Assembly (NCBI GenBank): GCA_035654795.1
Contig: DASRWC010000023.1
Span: 1-26,616, forward strand
Length of the DNA: 26,616 nt
Source of the DNA: JAAYLC01 sp035654795
GTDB lineage: Bacteria; Bacteroidota; Bacteroidia; Flavobacteriales; Flavobacteriaceae
Direction of reading: 5' to 3'
The number at the start of each line of letters is the position of its first letter. The stretch's first letter is position 1. Positions 1 to 8,636 of this stretch are shown one piece after another. The notes beneath the pieces are model-generated. The model was not told where the DNA came from and ran no database searches. It saw only the letters and a list, made by a program, of their open reading frames with translations. The position numbers and the translations under genes are program-made.

Positions 1-484
1 GATAACGAACTCCTAGACCTACATCAAAATTTATGTTGTCATGATATCCCAAATTGAGTTGAGGCCGAATATCAAGAGAAATCATTAAAGGGATGTTAAA
101 ATTATACTCGATCCCTACGTCTCCTGTAATAAAGGCATAGAATTCTGAGTTTCTGTCATAGTGAGTGTGATTTTTCGGATAGTCGTAACTAACATTTCCC
201 AAACCTGCTCCCGGGCCGGCATACCAGTTGAAGCCACCGTCAATGTTCCATACCCATTGATAGATACCTACTAATTTAACGGCGTTGTAATACCGTTTGC
301 TGTGCCAGGCAAGCCCGAGTTCGAGACGGTTATTTTCACGTAAAGCATGTTGATAGTTTATTTCAGGACCGAATCCGTCACTATCTCCCAAACGCAATCC
401 TATAGCGTGATTAGAAACTTGTTGAGCTTCGGCGGTAAACGCAAAGGCTGCGAGTACCAGAAATAAATAGAGTGTCTTTTTCAT
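1..484 (-). CDS. Outer-membrane beta-barrel protein, 3' end missing
   Basis: The frame runs open from ATG at 484 to the window edge (161 codons), so the C-terminus is missing. Residues 1-20 form a signal peptide (MKKTLYLFLVLAAFAF, then cleavage near AEA-QQ). What follows alternates aromatic and polar residues in beta-strand style: GLRLGDSDGFGPEINYQHAL, a Trp/Tyr-rich stretch around WNIDGGFNWYAGPGAGLGNV, and an acidic turn before SLDIRPQLNLGY. This is the pattern of small 8-10 strand flavobacterial outer-membrane beta-barrel proteins (OmpW/OmpX-like or 'PorT-like' size). It is divergent from the dehydrogenase gene at 609. No substrate can be inferred. The fold is likely; the role is unknown. 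Confidence 0.8.
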   Translation of the reverse strand, partial: MKKTLYLFLVLAAFAFTAEAQQVSNHAIGLRLGDSDGFGPEINYQHALRENNRLELGLAWHSKRYYNAVKLVGIYQWVWNIDGGFNWYAGPGAGLGNVSYDYPKNHTHYDRNSEFYAFITGDVGIEYNFNIPLMISLDIRPQLNLGYHDNINFDVGLGVRY

Positions 485-608
485 AAAATGTGGGTTTATT
501 TTCTTTTTGGTAAAAGTAAAAGGTTAAACTATGCCTCAGCGTTAAGAGTCTCCTAATCCTTGAAAATTTTTACTTAAACCATTGTTAACTCTTGTTTACC
601 TTTACATT

Positions 609-3545
609 ATGGAACACACTACACTCGCAGATTTTGAAAAATCGTTTCAAGGCCGGTTGCACATGGACAAATTATACCAATCCATGTATGCCACTGATGC
701 TTCAGTTTATAGAAAAATCCCCTTGGCTGTGGCCTTTCCGGACTCTATCCAAGGAATAAAACAATTAATTGATTTCGCGCACGCCAACCATATCGGACTG
801 ATCCCCAGAGCCGGAGGAACATCTCTCGCCGGACAATGTGTGGGAGAGGGAATTGTAGTGGATATATCCAAAAGCTTTACAGAAATCCTCCATTTTGATC
901 CGGAAGAACTGAGCATCACTATTCAGCCGGGAGTTATTCGCGATGAATTGAACCGCTTTCTTGAACTTTACGGAGTTTTTTTTGCGCCCAATACTTCCAC
1001 AAGTAACAGATGTACAATTGGAGGGATGGTAGGAAACAATAGTAGTGGAACGACTTCCATAAAATACGGAGTGACGAGAGATAAGGTCATTCGGTTAAAA
1101 GGACTTCTATCAGATGGAACACAGGTGATTTTTGAACCTGTAACCAAAGAACAGTTTGTAGAAAAAATGGCTCTTACCAGTCTGGAGGGTGAGATATATC
1201 GCAAAATCTGCAAACTTTTGTCATCTAAAGAAACACAAGATGAAATTGAAAAGGAATTTCCAAAACCCGAAATACATAGAAGAAACACCGGTTATGCCAT
1301 CGATGCGTTATTAAATTCTACCGTTTTTGACAGATCCGAAGAGCTTTTTAACTTCTGTCACTTAATAGCAGGAAGCGAAGGAACACTCATGTTTATTACC
1401 GAAATTACTTTAAAACTAGATCCGCTTCTGCCAAAATATACCGCCGTCGTTGCTCCTCATTACGATTCCTTGGATGCGTGTCTAAAAGATGTGGTTATCA
1501 GCATGAATCACGATCTATACACCTGTGAAATGATGGATCACGTGATTCTGGATTGTACAAAGAATAACAAAACCTACTTACCCTATCGTGCCTTCGTTAA
1601 AAATAATCCAAAAGCAATTTTACTATTGGAACTTAGAAGTGATGCACAGGATGATCTGGAAAAACAACTGAAACAGGTTATACAAACCCTGCAACTTTCG
1701 AAAAACGCTTATCATTTCCCGATATTAAGAGGCGATGAAATAGCTCGGGCACTGGAATTACGGAAGGCCGGACTTGGGCTATTGGGCAATATGGTAGGAG
1801 ATAAGAAGGCAGTGGCCTGTATTGAAGATACGGCAGTTGCCTTGACAGATTTACCCGAATATATAGCAGACTTTACGCAGCTGATGCAAAAATACAATCA
1901 AAACGCAGTGTATTATGCACATGCAGGTGCGGGAGAGCTGCATTTGCGTCCAATCTTGAATCTTAAAAATTCAGATGATGTTGCCGATTTTAGAAAAATA
2001 ACCACAGATGTAGCCAAACTGTGCAAAAAATATAAAGGTTCTTTTTCCGGAGAACATGGCGATGGAATAGTGCGAGCTGAGTTTATTCCTACAATGATAG
2101 GAGAGAAGAATTATCAGATAATTAGGGAAATTAAAGAGGTTTTTGATCCGAAAAATATATTCAATCCAGGAAAGATAGTAGATCCTTTTCCCATGGATCG
2201 CGCCCTTCGATATGAAGCGGATAGAGAGGAACCAAAAATAGAGACATTGATGAATTTTGACGACTACCTCGGGATTCATCGGTTGGCAGAAAATTGTAAT
2301 GGAAGTGGCGACTGTAGAAAGACAGAACGCTCCTCAGGTGCTATGTGTCCAAGTTACCATGCTACCAGGGATGAAAAAGATACAACAAGAGCAAGGGCAA
2401 ATGTTTTACGAGAGGTACTGACGAATAATAAGGCTGTAAATAAATTTGATTCGCAGGAACTCAAAGAAGTCATGGATCTGTGTTTGAGTTGCAAAGCTTG
2501 TGCCTCAGAATGTCCTAGCAATGTAGATATCGCAACTGCAAAAGCAGAGTTTTTATTTCAATATTACAAGACGCACAAACCTTCAGTAGCTACAAGATTT
2601 TTTGCCCATAGTTCCAAAATATATGCTTTGGCCGCTAAATATCCGCACATCACAAACCTGGCTTTTAATACAAAAGTGACGTCCAAATTCATTAAAAAAA
2701 TTAGCCGAATCCATCCACGGAGGAGTTTGCCGAATGTTTCAATTAAAAGATTCAATAAACGCATACTAAATTCTGATAATCAGCTATTAACTGTAAATGA
2801 TTTAGACAAGGCTAAATCAAAAACCATATATCTTTTGATAGATGAATTCAGCAGAACCATGGATGTTGACATCGCTAATGATGCTGTTGAATTATTAATC
2901 AAATTGGGTTATCATGTCATCCCTATCCTTCATTTGGATAGTGGGCGTGCTTTGATATCCAAAGGATTTTTAGAGCAGGCAAAAAAGGAGGTAGATAGAA
3001 ATATCCGGTTTCTGAAAGAGAAAGTTTCTCATGAAACTCCACTACTGGGAATCGAACCTTCTGCTATTTTGTCTTTTCGTGATGAATATCTACGTCTCTC
3101 AACAGACCGCGAATCGGCCACAAGAATTGCCGATAATTCATTCTTGATTGAAGAATTTCTGGCTTCCGAAATTGAAGCTGGAGCAATCAAGAGAGAAAGT
3201 TTTACATCCGAAAAGAGGAAAATCAAAATTCACATCCATTGCCATCAAAAATCCTTGAGCAATCAAAAAATTACATTCGATGTTTTAAATTTTCCGGAGA
3301 ATTACAGTCCCACGATAATTCCCGCCGGATGCTGCGGAATGGCGGGAAGTTTTGGAATGGAAAAAGAACACTATGACGTGAGTATGAAAATAGGAGAACT
3401 TATACTGTTCCCCGGTATTCGTAAAACGACTGATGATGTAATTCTTGCTAGTAACGGAACCAGTTGCCGACATCAAATTCTTGATGGAACCGGCAGAATA
3501 GCAAAACACCCCATCACCATTTTAAAAGAAGCGCTCCGTGTATGA
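609..3545 (+). CDS. FAD-linked oxidase / iron-sulfur protein, YdiJ-type (probable D-2-hydroxyglutarate or D-lactate dehydrogenase)
   Basis: 978 residues from ATG at 609; a TTG at 582 would only add nine hydrophobic residues, so ATG is preferred. Domains in order: FAD-binding PCMH domain (about 35-270; RAGGTSLAGQ at 67-76, GGMVGNNSSG near 138-147), FAD-oxidase C-terminal domain (about 275-530; HAGAGELHLRP near 438, SGEHGDG near 480), ferredoxin-like domain with Cys 563, 569, 580 (CNGSGDC...MCPS) and Cys 625, 628, 631, 635 (CLSCKACASECP), then a CCG-type Cys-rich domain (HCHQ near 879, GCCGMAGSFG at 908-917). This fused layout and the CNGxGxC...MCPS motif match E. coli YdiJ, reported to oxidise D-2-hydroxyglutarate. 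D-lactate or glycolate dehydrogenases share much of the fold, so the substrate is inferred. Likely a membrane-associated enzyme feeding electrons to the respiratory chain. Confidence 0.9.
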   Translation: MEHTTLADFEKSFQGRLHMDKLYQSMYATDASVYRKIPLAVAFPDSIQGIKQLIDFAHANHIGLIPRAGGTSLAGQCVGEGIVVDISKSFTEILHFDPEELSITIQPGVIRDELNRFLELYGVFFAPNTSTSNRCTIGGMVGNNSSGTTSIKYGVTRDKVIRLKGLLSDGTQVIFEPVTKEQFVEKMALTSLEGEIYRKICKLLSSKETQDEIEKEFPKPEIHRRNTGYAIDALLNSTVFDRSEELFNFCHLIAGSEGTLMFITEITLKLDPLLPKYTAVVAPHYDSLDACLKDVVISMNHDLYTCEMMDHVILDCTKNNKTYLPYRAFVKNNPKAILLLELRSDAQDDLEKQLKQVIQTLQLSKNAYHFPILRGDEIARALELRKAGLGLLGNMVGDKKAVACIEDTAVALTDLPEYIADFTQLMQKYNQNAVYYAHAGAGELHLRPILNLKNSDDVADFRKITTDVAKLCKKYKGSFSGEHGDGIVRAEFIPTMIGEKNYQIIREIKEVFDPKNIFNPGKIVDPFPMDRALRYEADREEPKIETLMNFDDYLGIHRLAENCNGSGDCRKTERSSGAMCPSYHATRDEKDTTRARANVLREVLTNNKAVNKFDSQELKEVMDLCLSCKACASECPSNVDIATAKAEFLFQYYKTHKPSVATRFFAHSSKIYALAAKYPHITNLAFNTKVTSKFIKKISRIHPRRSLPNVSIKRFNKRILNSDNQLLTVNDLDKAKSKTIYLLIDEFSRTMDVDIANDAVELLIKLGYHVIPILHLDSGRALISKGFLEQAKKEVDRNIRFLKEKVSHETPLLGIEPSAILSFRDEYLRLSTDRESATRIADNSFLIEEFLASEIEAGAIKRESFTSEKRKIKIHIHCHQKSLSNQKITFDVLNFPENYSPTIIPAGCCGMAGSFGMEKEHYDVSMKIGELILFPGIRKTTDDVILASNGTSCRHQILDGTGRIAKHPITILKEALRV

Positions 3546-3585
3546 AAAGAGTGATTTTCTCAATTAAGCTGCGTAAAAATCATTT

Positions 3586-3616
3586 TTGAATAATCGCTCC
3601 CGAAAGTTTACATTTG
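3586..3616 (+). promoter_or_regulatory. Bacteroidota-type promoter for aroC
   Basis: TTTG ending at 3588 and a perfect TAnnTTTG box (TACATTTG, 3609-3616) are separated by 20 bases, matching the -33/-7 consensus of Bacteroidota. Transcription would begin near 3622, about ten bases before the aroC ATG at 3632. The site lies in the gap after the dehydrogenase gene, so aroC need not depend on read-through. Confidence 0.75.
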
Positions 3617-3631
3617 TTCAAAATCCCTTGT

Positions 3632-4693
3632 ATGGCCGGCAATACATTTGGAAAACTTTTTACTCTAACAACTTTTGGCGAATCACACGGCGAAGCGATA
3701 GGCGGTATTATCGACGGATGCCCTGCAGGAATTACCATAGATCCTGAAGAAATTCAATATCAAATGAACAGAAGAAAGCCGGGACAATCAGCTATCGTTA
3801 CCCAACGAAAAGAAGATGATGAAGTGCAGTTTCTTTCAGGTGTTTTTGAAGGGAAAACCTTGGGAACCCCCATCGGATTTATTATTCAGAACAAAGATCA
3901 GAAAAGCCAAGACTATAGCCATATAAAGCAAGTTTACAGACCTTCACATGCCGATTTTACATATGATAAGAAATACGGTCATCGAGATTACAGGGGAGGG
4001 GGCAGAGCTTCAGCCAGAGAAACTGCCTGTAGAGTAGTAGGAGGGGCAATAGCACGAAGAATACTTCCCAATATTGGAATTCATGCTTTCGTCTCTTCCG
4101 TTGGGGAAATATTTATAGATAAACCTTATCAAGAACTGGATTTTTCAAAGATAGAATCCAATACAATTCGTTGCCCGGATGAACTTATTGCCGGAAAAAT
4201 GGAATCTTACATACGTGAAGTGCGAAAGCAAGGAGATACTGTCGGAGGCACCGTAACCTGTGTCATTCAAGGAGTGCCTGCAGGTTGGGGAGAACCTGTT
4301 TTTGATAAACTGCACGCCCAACTCGGAAAAGCCATGCTCTCTATAAATGCCGTCAAAGGATTTGAATACGGAAGCGGTTTTTGCGGATCCAAAATGAGAG
4401 GAAGTGAACACAATGATTCGTTTAACGAAGACGGATCTACAAAAACGAATCTCAGTGGTGGAATTCAAGGCGGAATCAGTAATGGGATGGATATTTACTT
4501 CCGTGTGGCATTTAAGCCTGTAGCCACTATAATGCAATCTCAGACCACCATTGACAAACAAGGAAAATTTGTTGAAATGCAGGGAAAAGGGCGTCACGAC
4601 CCTTGTGTAGTTCCGAGGGCAGTTCCAATAGTTGAGGCTATGGCAGCCTTGGTACTTGCCGATTTTTATTTGCAACAAAAAACCAATTTATAA
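3632..4693 (+). CDS. aroC: Chorismate synthase
   Basis: Catalyses the last step of the shikimate pathway, 5-enolpyruvylshikimate-3-phosphate to chorismate, using reduced FMN as catalyst in the cytoplasm. The protein of 353 residues starts MAGNTFGKLFTLTTFGESHG, which carries the first family signature (GESHG). The FMN-site segment RGGGRASARETA and the C-terminal VVPRAVPIVEAMA signature are present, and the length is normal for the family. The start is ATG 3632; the upstream TTG at 3614 lies inside the -7 promoter box and cannot be the start. The transporter gene follows after 17 bases, so the two are probably cotranscribed, though no functional link is obvious. Confidence 0.97.
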   Translation: MAGNTFGKLFTLTTFGESHGEAIGGIIDGCPAGITIDPEEIQYQMNRRKPGQSAIVTQRKEDDEVQFLSGVFEGKTLGTPIGFIIQNKDQKSQDYSHIKQVYRPSHADFTYDKKYGHRDYRGGGRASARETACRVVGGAIARRILPNIGIHAFVSSVGEIFIDKPYQELDFSKIESNTIRCPDELIAGKMESYIREVRKQGDTVGGTVTCVIQGVPAGWGEPVFDKLHAQLGKAMLSINAVKGFEYGSGFCGSKMRGSEHNDSFNEDGSTKTNLSGGIQGGISNGMDIYFRVAFKPVATIMQSQTTIDKQGKFVEMQGKGRHDPCVVPRAVPIVEAMAALVLADFYLQQKTNL

Positions 4694-4710
4694 ACAACCC
4701 ACCCAACTAC

Positions 4711-6156
4711 ATGAAAAAAATACCTCTCCACTGGAAAATTATCATTGGTCTTATTCTCGGAATTCTATGGGCTCTGCTCTCAAGTAAAATGGGATGGAGT
4801 TCTTTTACGGTAGATTGGATTGCCCCCTTTGGAACAATTTTTATCAACCTGCTAAAGCTGATTGCCGTACCATTGGTTTTGGTTTCTATTATCAGCGGTG
4901 TGGCCAATATTGGGGATCCGTCCAGTTTGGGAAGAATGGGAGGAAAAACGTTATTGGCTTATTTACTGACCACGCTTTTTGCAGTAGGACTTGGTCTTAC
5001 CCTAGTCAATATTATGAAACCGGGAAAACTGGTTGACGAGCAAAGCCGAATTGACAACAGAATCAGTTACGAAATTTGGGCTGCTTCCGAAGGTAGGGAA
5101 ATAAAAGACGGAATCAATTATTTGCAGGAACCTGAATTCTTTGAACGTGCGCAACGTATAACCGAATTGTCAAAAAGCGAATTAAAACATGCCGCGGTTA
5201 GTGACAAAATGAAAACAGCGGAAGAAACCAAAGAGTCATCCCCACTTCAACCATTGATAGACATTGTGCCCGAAAACTTTTTCTTCTCTTTGACTGACAA
5301 CGGGATGATGCTTCAGATTATCTTTTTTGGCATCTTTTTCGGAATCTGCCTCTTATTCATACCGGAAGAGAAAGCAAAGCCTATGAAAGCTTTTATGGAT
5401 AGTGCTATGGAAGTGTTTTTAAAAATGGTGGATCTGGTAATGCAGGCTGCACCTTTTTTTGTATTTGCATTGTTGGCAGGAGTTGTGAGCAGAATGGCCG
5501 GAGACGACATTTCGAAAGTAGTAGAAATATTTAAAGGACTTTCGTGGTATTCGCTCACGGTTTTTGTGGGTTTGATGGTAATGATTTTTATTGTTTACCC
5601 GGTATTACTGAAAATATTTGTTAGAAAAATTCCATATACCGGGTTTTTCAAAGCTATTGCACCCGCACAAACGCTGGCATTTTCAACATCCAGTAGCGCG
5701 GCAACACTGCCGGTTACGATGGAGTGTGTAGAAGAAAATCTTGGGGTAGATCAAAAAATCACGAGTTTCGTTCTTCCAATCGGAGCAACAGTAAATATGG
5801 ACGGAACTTGTTTATACCAGGCCGTTGCAGTGGTTTTTCTTGCGCAACTTCACATGATCGACCTGACTTTAGGACAACAACTCACCATAGTGCTTACGGC
5901 AACTCTGGCATCCATAGGCTCCGCCGCGGTTCCTAGTGCCGGACTTGTTATGTTGATTATAGTCTTAGAATCAGTAGGTCTGAATCCCGCTTGGATTGCT
6001 ATTATTTTCCCGGTGGATCGTATTTTAGATATGTTCAGAACCGTAGTAAATGTCACCGGGGATATGACCGTTTCGGCAATTATTGCAGATGGAGAAGGTT
6101 TATTAAATTACAAAGGGGTAAAAGATCCTTCCGAAACTTTTGATGTGGATTCTTGA
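4711..6156 (+). CDS. Dicarboxylate/amino acid:cation symporter (SDF/DAACS family)
   Basis: Inner-membrane secondary transporter driving uptake of an acidic substrate with Na+ or H+, 481 residues. The family landmarks are present: the serine-rich re-entrant tip FSTSSSAATLP (324-334), the NMDGT motif (362-366), the second hairpin SIGSAAVPSAG (401-411), and the helix-8 series D436, D440, R443, N447, D451 (DRILDMFRTVVNVTGD). R443 sits where GltPh has Arg397, which binds the side-chain carboxylate, so glutamate, aspartate or a C4-dicarboxylate is more likely than a neutral amino acid. A charged insert at about 105-182, between helices 3 and 4, is longer than in the archaeal homologue and would be periplasmic. 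It lies 17 bases after aroC. Confidence 0.93.
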   Translation: MKKIPLHWKIIIGLILGILWALLSSKMGWSSFTVDWIAPFGTIFINLLKLIAVPLVLVSIISGVANIGDPSSLGRMGGKTLLAYLLTTLFAVGLGLTLVNIMKPGKLVDEQSRIDNRISYEIWAASEGREIKDGINYLQEPEFFERAQRITELSKSELKHAAVSDKMKTAEETKESSPLQPLIDIVPENFFFSLTDNGMMLQIIFFGIFFGICLLFIPEEKAKPMKAFMDSAMEVFLKMVDLVMQAAPFFVFALLAGVVSRMAGDDISKVVEIFKGLSWYSLTVFVGLMVMIFIVYPVLLKIFVRKIPYTGFFKAIAPAQTLAFSTSSSAATLPVTMECVEENLGVDQKITSFVLPIGATVNMDGTCLYQAVAVVFLAQLHMIDLTLGQQLTIVLTATLASIGSAAVPSAGLVMLIIVLESVGLNPAWIAIIFPVDRILDMFRTVVNVTGDMTVSAIIADGEGLLNYKGVKDPSETFDVDS

Positions 6157-6188
6157 CATAATTGCTTTCGATTTTAAGAAAAAAGTGA

Positions 6189-6239
6189 TTGATTTATTCA
6201 AATTGATTTCAGTATTTTAGCAATATTTATATAGATTTG
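6189..6239 (+). promoter_or_regulatory. Candidate promoter region of the lamin-tail gene triplet
   Basis: Two candidate -7 boxes are visible. TATTTTAG (6213-6220) has TTG 21 bases upstream (6189-6191) and would give a leader of about 18 bases. TAGATTTG (6232-6239) matches TAnnTTTG perfectly but has no well spaced TTG and ends only four bases before the ATG at 6244, so it would give an essentially leaderless mRNA. The sequence alone does not decide between them. Confidence 0.45.
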
Positions 6240-6243
6240 GATT

Positions 6244-7020
6244 ATGAAGAAACTTTGCCCTCTTTTCTTCTTTTTTATTATGTCAACTTCGTTGTCGGCA
6301 CAGGTGGGAATAGGAACCGATACACCTTCCGAAAAGGCCATGCTTGAAATTAGCAGTCAGACCAACGGTTCCGGACCCTACCGTGGCTTCCTTCCACCAC
6401 GAGTTGCTTCCAACACTGAGCGAGATGCCATTAATCCCGGAGCGGAGGATAAAGGTTTAATGGTTTATGTGAACCACACCAAATGTATCGAACTGTGGAA
6501 TGGCACGGCTTGGGTTTCGGTAAAGTGTGGCGAAGATTTGCCGTATGCGAGTGATTTGTTTATTTCGGAATATGTAGAAGGAATATCGGGACAGAATAAA
6601 GCGCTGGAAATTTCAAATTTTACAGGAAGTACAGTGAATTTAAAAGATTATTCTATTGATGGCTATAATAATGGAAGTACAACCAGGACTTATACCAGAA
6701 CTTTGCAAGATTATTTATTACCTCATGGACAGGTATACGTCGTTGTCCATAATGGAACTCCTATAGATGAAGCTTTATTGACCAGGAATAATGAGCGGCT
6801 TAATATCAATTTTAACGGAGATGACGCGGTATTACTAGTTAAGTCCGGAGTTACCATAGATATTTTAGGAGAGATTGGAAATGATAAAACCTATGCTGCG
6901 GATATTATATTGAGGAGGAAGAGATCTTACGGTCCTTCAACAACATACATTCCTGCGCAATTCGAATTAATAGATCCGTCTGATTATTCAGATTTGGGAA
7001 GACATGATTATTATGAATAG
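6244..7020 (+). CDS. Secreted lamin-tail-like domain protein, copy 1
   Basis: 258 residues. A signal peptide (1-19, ending LSA-Q) is followed by an N-terminal module of about 75 residues, QVGIGTDTPSEKAMLEI...GFLPPRV...WNGTAWVSV, common at the start of flavobacterial exported proteins. The second module (about 100-255) reads DLFISEYVEG...NKALEISNFTG...VNLKDY...NFNGDDAVLL...LGRHDYYE, which fits the lamin-tail (LTD) fold as found in secreted nucleases of the ExeM type. There is no catalytic domain, no lipobox and no recognisable T9SS sorting domain. It is the first of three adjacent paralogues and overlaps the next by 8 bases. It differs from the others in ending LGRHD instead of LGSH. Fold likely; function unknown. 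Confidence 0.85.
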   Translation: MKKLCPLFFFFIMSTSLSAQVGIGTDTPSEKAMLEISSQTNGSGPYRGFLPPRVASNTERDAINPGAEDKGLMVYVNHTKCIELWNGTAWVSVKCGEDLPYASDLFISEYVEGISGQNKALEISNFTGSTVNLKDYSIDGYNNGSTTRTYTRTLQDYLLPHGQVYVVVHNGTPIDEALLTRNNERLNINFNGDDAVLLVKSGVTIDILGEIGNDKTYAADIILRRKRSYGPSTTYIPAQFELIDPSDYSDLGRHDYYE

Positions 7021-7831
7021 TAAGACCATTGTTATTGGCTTGATGATGTTATTCTCCCTGTCTTTATTTGGACAAGTGGGAATAGGAACCAATGAAATTT
7101 CCACAAAAGCGATGCTGCAAATCGAATCCAAAAAAGGAGAAGAATATAAAGGTTTTATGCCGCCGAAAGTTCCGAATGATGCGGCAAAAGCATCTATTGC
7201 TCCTGCTCCGGAAGATAAGGGGCTTGTAATTTATGTTGAAGAAACTCAATCTCTGGAAGTGTGGAATGGAACGAATTGGCAGCAAACACACAAGAATACA
7301 TCAAGTGCGTATGCCAAAGATTTGTTTATCTCTGAATATGTGGAAGGGAGTAGCAACAATAAAGCTATAGAAATTGCCAACTTTACCGGAAGATCCATTA
7401 ATCTTGGGGATTATGCTCTTTTGGATAATAGTAACGGGGGAGGCACAGGAACAGGAAGTGGTAATGCTACCGGTAGGTTAGGTGGACTGGGCGGAAGTGT
7501 CATAAATCTTAATTCGGTTATTCTAAATCATGGAGAAGTTTATGTAGTAGCCGGTACCACCAATCTTCCTGGTCGAACCGATCTAAGAGATTTGGCAGAC
7601 CAAAGTTCTGCCAGCCTTACTTTTAATGGAGATGACGCTGTTATATTAATGAAAAACAATGGAAATACAGTAGTTGATGTTATAGGAATACCATTTTTAC
7701 AGTGGAAATACGGAGAAGATGTAACCTTAAGACGAAAACCGGGATACGGGCCGTCAACTGTATATATTCCCGGCCAATTTGAAGTGAAACCTATTGACAC
7801 ATTTAACGGCCTCGGCTCACACACTTTTTAA
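7013..7831 (+). CDS. Secreted lamin-tail-like domain protein, copy 2
   Basis: 272 residues from ATG 7013; an ATG at 7004 would add three residues (MII) before the signal peptide. The signal peptide ends near LSLFG-Q. The N-terminal QVGIGTNEISTKAMLQI...GFMPPKV...WNGTNW module precedes a lamin-tail-like domain: DLFISEYVEGSSNNKAIEIA, NLGDY, TFNGDDAVILM, LRRKPGYGPSTVYIPGQFE, and the ending DTFNGLGSHTF. The ending resembles the LTD ending of ExeM-type nucleases. A Gly/Ser/Thr-rich loop (GGGTGTGSGNATGRLGG) is inserted in the middle of the domain and is absent from the other two copies, where it would lengthen a surface loop. The start overlaps the stop of copy 1, suggesting translational coupling. 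Confidence 0.85.
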   Translation: MNSKTIVIGLMMLFSLSLFGQVGIGTNEISTKAMLQIESKKGEEYKGFMPPKVPNDAAKASIAPAPEDKGLVIYVEETQSLEVWNGTNWQQTHKNTSSAYAKDLFISEYVEGSSNNKAIEIANFTGRSINLGDYALLDNSNGGGTGTGSGNATGRLGGLGGSVINLNSVILNHGEVYVVAGTTNLPGRTDLRDLADQSSASLTFNGDDAVILMKNNGNTVVDVIGIPFLQWKYGEDVTLRRKPGYGPSTVYIPGQFEVKPIDTFNGLGSHTF

Positions 7832-7841
7832 TACTTGAATC

Positions 7842-8591
7842 ATGAAGAAAATTTTATCTCTCGTCTTTACAAGTTGTGTTGCGGCTTCCTTCGCTCAGGT
7901 TGGTATTGGTACTGACTCTCCATCTGCCAAGGCTGCTTTGGATGTGCGAAGTCAAATTGATGAGGCCGGAGACTATTTTGGATTTATGCCACCTCGGGTT
8001 CCCGATGATGCAGCAAAATTATCTATCGTACCAAGTGCCAATGACGAAGGATTGATCGTGTTTGTTGAGAGCACCGGCAATCTGGAAATATGGAATGGGA
8101 AGAGCTGGGAAAAAATACGACAATCAGGTGCTCCCGGCACTGCTTCTGATTTATTTATTTCAGAGTACGTTTGCGATTCCGGAAGTAACAGAGCTATCGA
8201 AATTGCTAATTTCACAGGAACTCCAAAAAATCTGTCCAATTACAAAATTTTGATAGGAGACGGGAAGACTTCTTCTTTCACTACTATAACATTATCGGGA
8301 ACCGTGAACAACGGAGAGGTTTATGTTATAAAAAATACAGGTGCCACCGGCATAACAACAGCGAACATGACAACGTCATTAAATTTTGACGGAGACGATG
8401 CAGTAGTACTTCAAACTTCAGGGGGAGCCGATATCGACATTATGGGAATGAAACAACTGGACTGGCCTTTCGGAAGAAATATCGTTCTTCGAAAAAAGCC
8501 GGGATTTGGACCTTCTTTAATATGCGATCTAAACAACTTCTACCATCTGGCACCGAATACTTTTGGTGGCTTAGGAAGTCATAAATATTGA
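7842..8591 (+). CDS. Secreted lamin-tail-like domain protein, copy 3
   Basis: 249 residues, starting ten bases after copy 2. The signal peptide MKKILSLVFTSCVAASFA-Q is followed by QVGIGTDSPSAKAALDV...GFMPPRV...WNGKSWEKI and the same lamin-tail-like core: DLFISEYVCDSGSNRAIEIA, NFDGDDAVVL, LRKKPGFGPS, NTFGGLGSHKY. This copy has a Cys in the ISEYVC segment and another in SLICDLN that the other copies lack, so a disulfide is possible outside the cytoplasm. It converges with the TonB receptor gene. The triplet probably arose by local duplication, and the copies have diverged strongly between the conserved motifs. Function unknown. Confidence 0.85.
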   Translation: MKKILSLVFTSCVAASFAQVGIGTDSPSAKAALDVRSQIDEAGDYFGFMPPRVPDDAAKLSIVPSANDEGLIVFVESTGNLEIWNGKSWEKIRQSGAPGTASDLFISEYVCDSGSNRAIEIANFTGTPKNLSNYKILIGDGKTSSFTTITLSGTVNNGEVYVIKNTGATGITTANMTTSLNFDGDDAVVLQTSGGADIDIMGMKQLDWPFGRNIVLRKKPGFGPSLICDLNNFYHLAPNTFGGLGSHKY

Positions 8592-8636
8592 CTGCATTAG
8601 AAATTTGGAAAACTCATTTTCATCAATTTTGAAGTT

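Noticed and set aside
582..608. TTG start extending the FAD/Fe-S protein by nine residues
   Set aside because: The extra residues are hydrophobic and unlike the family; the ATG at 609 gives the usual N-terminus and the region looks like promoter sequence.
3614..3631. TTG start for aroC
   Set aside because: It lies in the -7 promoter box; MAGNTFGKLF at 3632 is the family N-terminus.
4145..4678. 177-codon frame antisense to aroC
   Set aside because: It mirrors the aroC reading frame, has no start context and resembles no protein; it is a shadow of a well supported gene.
8608..8621. Hairpin between the third lamin-tail gene and the TonB receptor gene
   Set aside because: GAAAA/TTTTC is only five pairs, almost all A-T, without a T-run of use; too weak to call a terminator.
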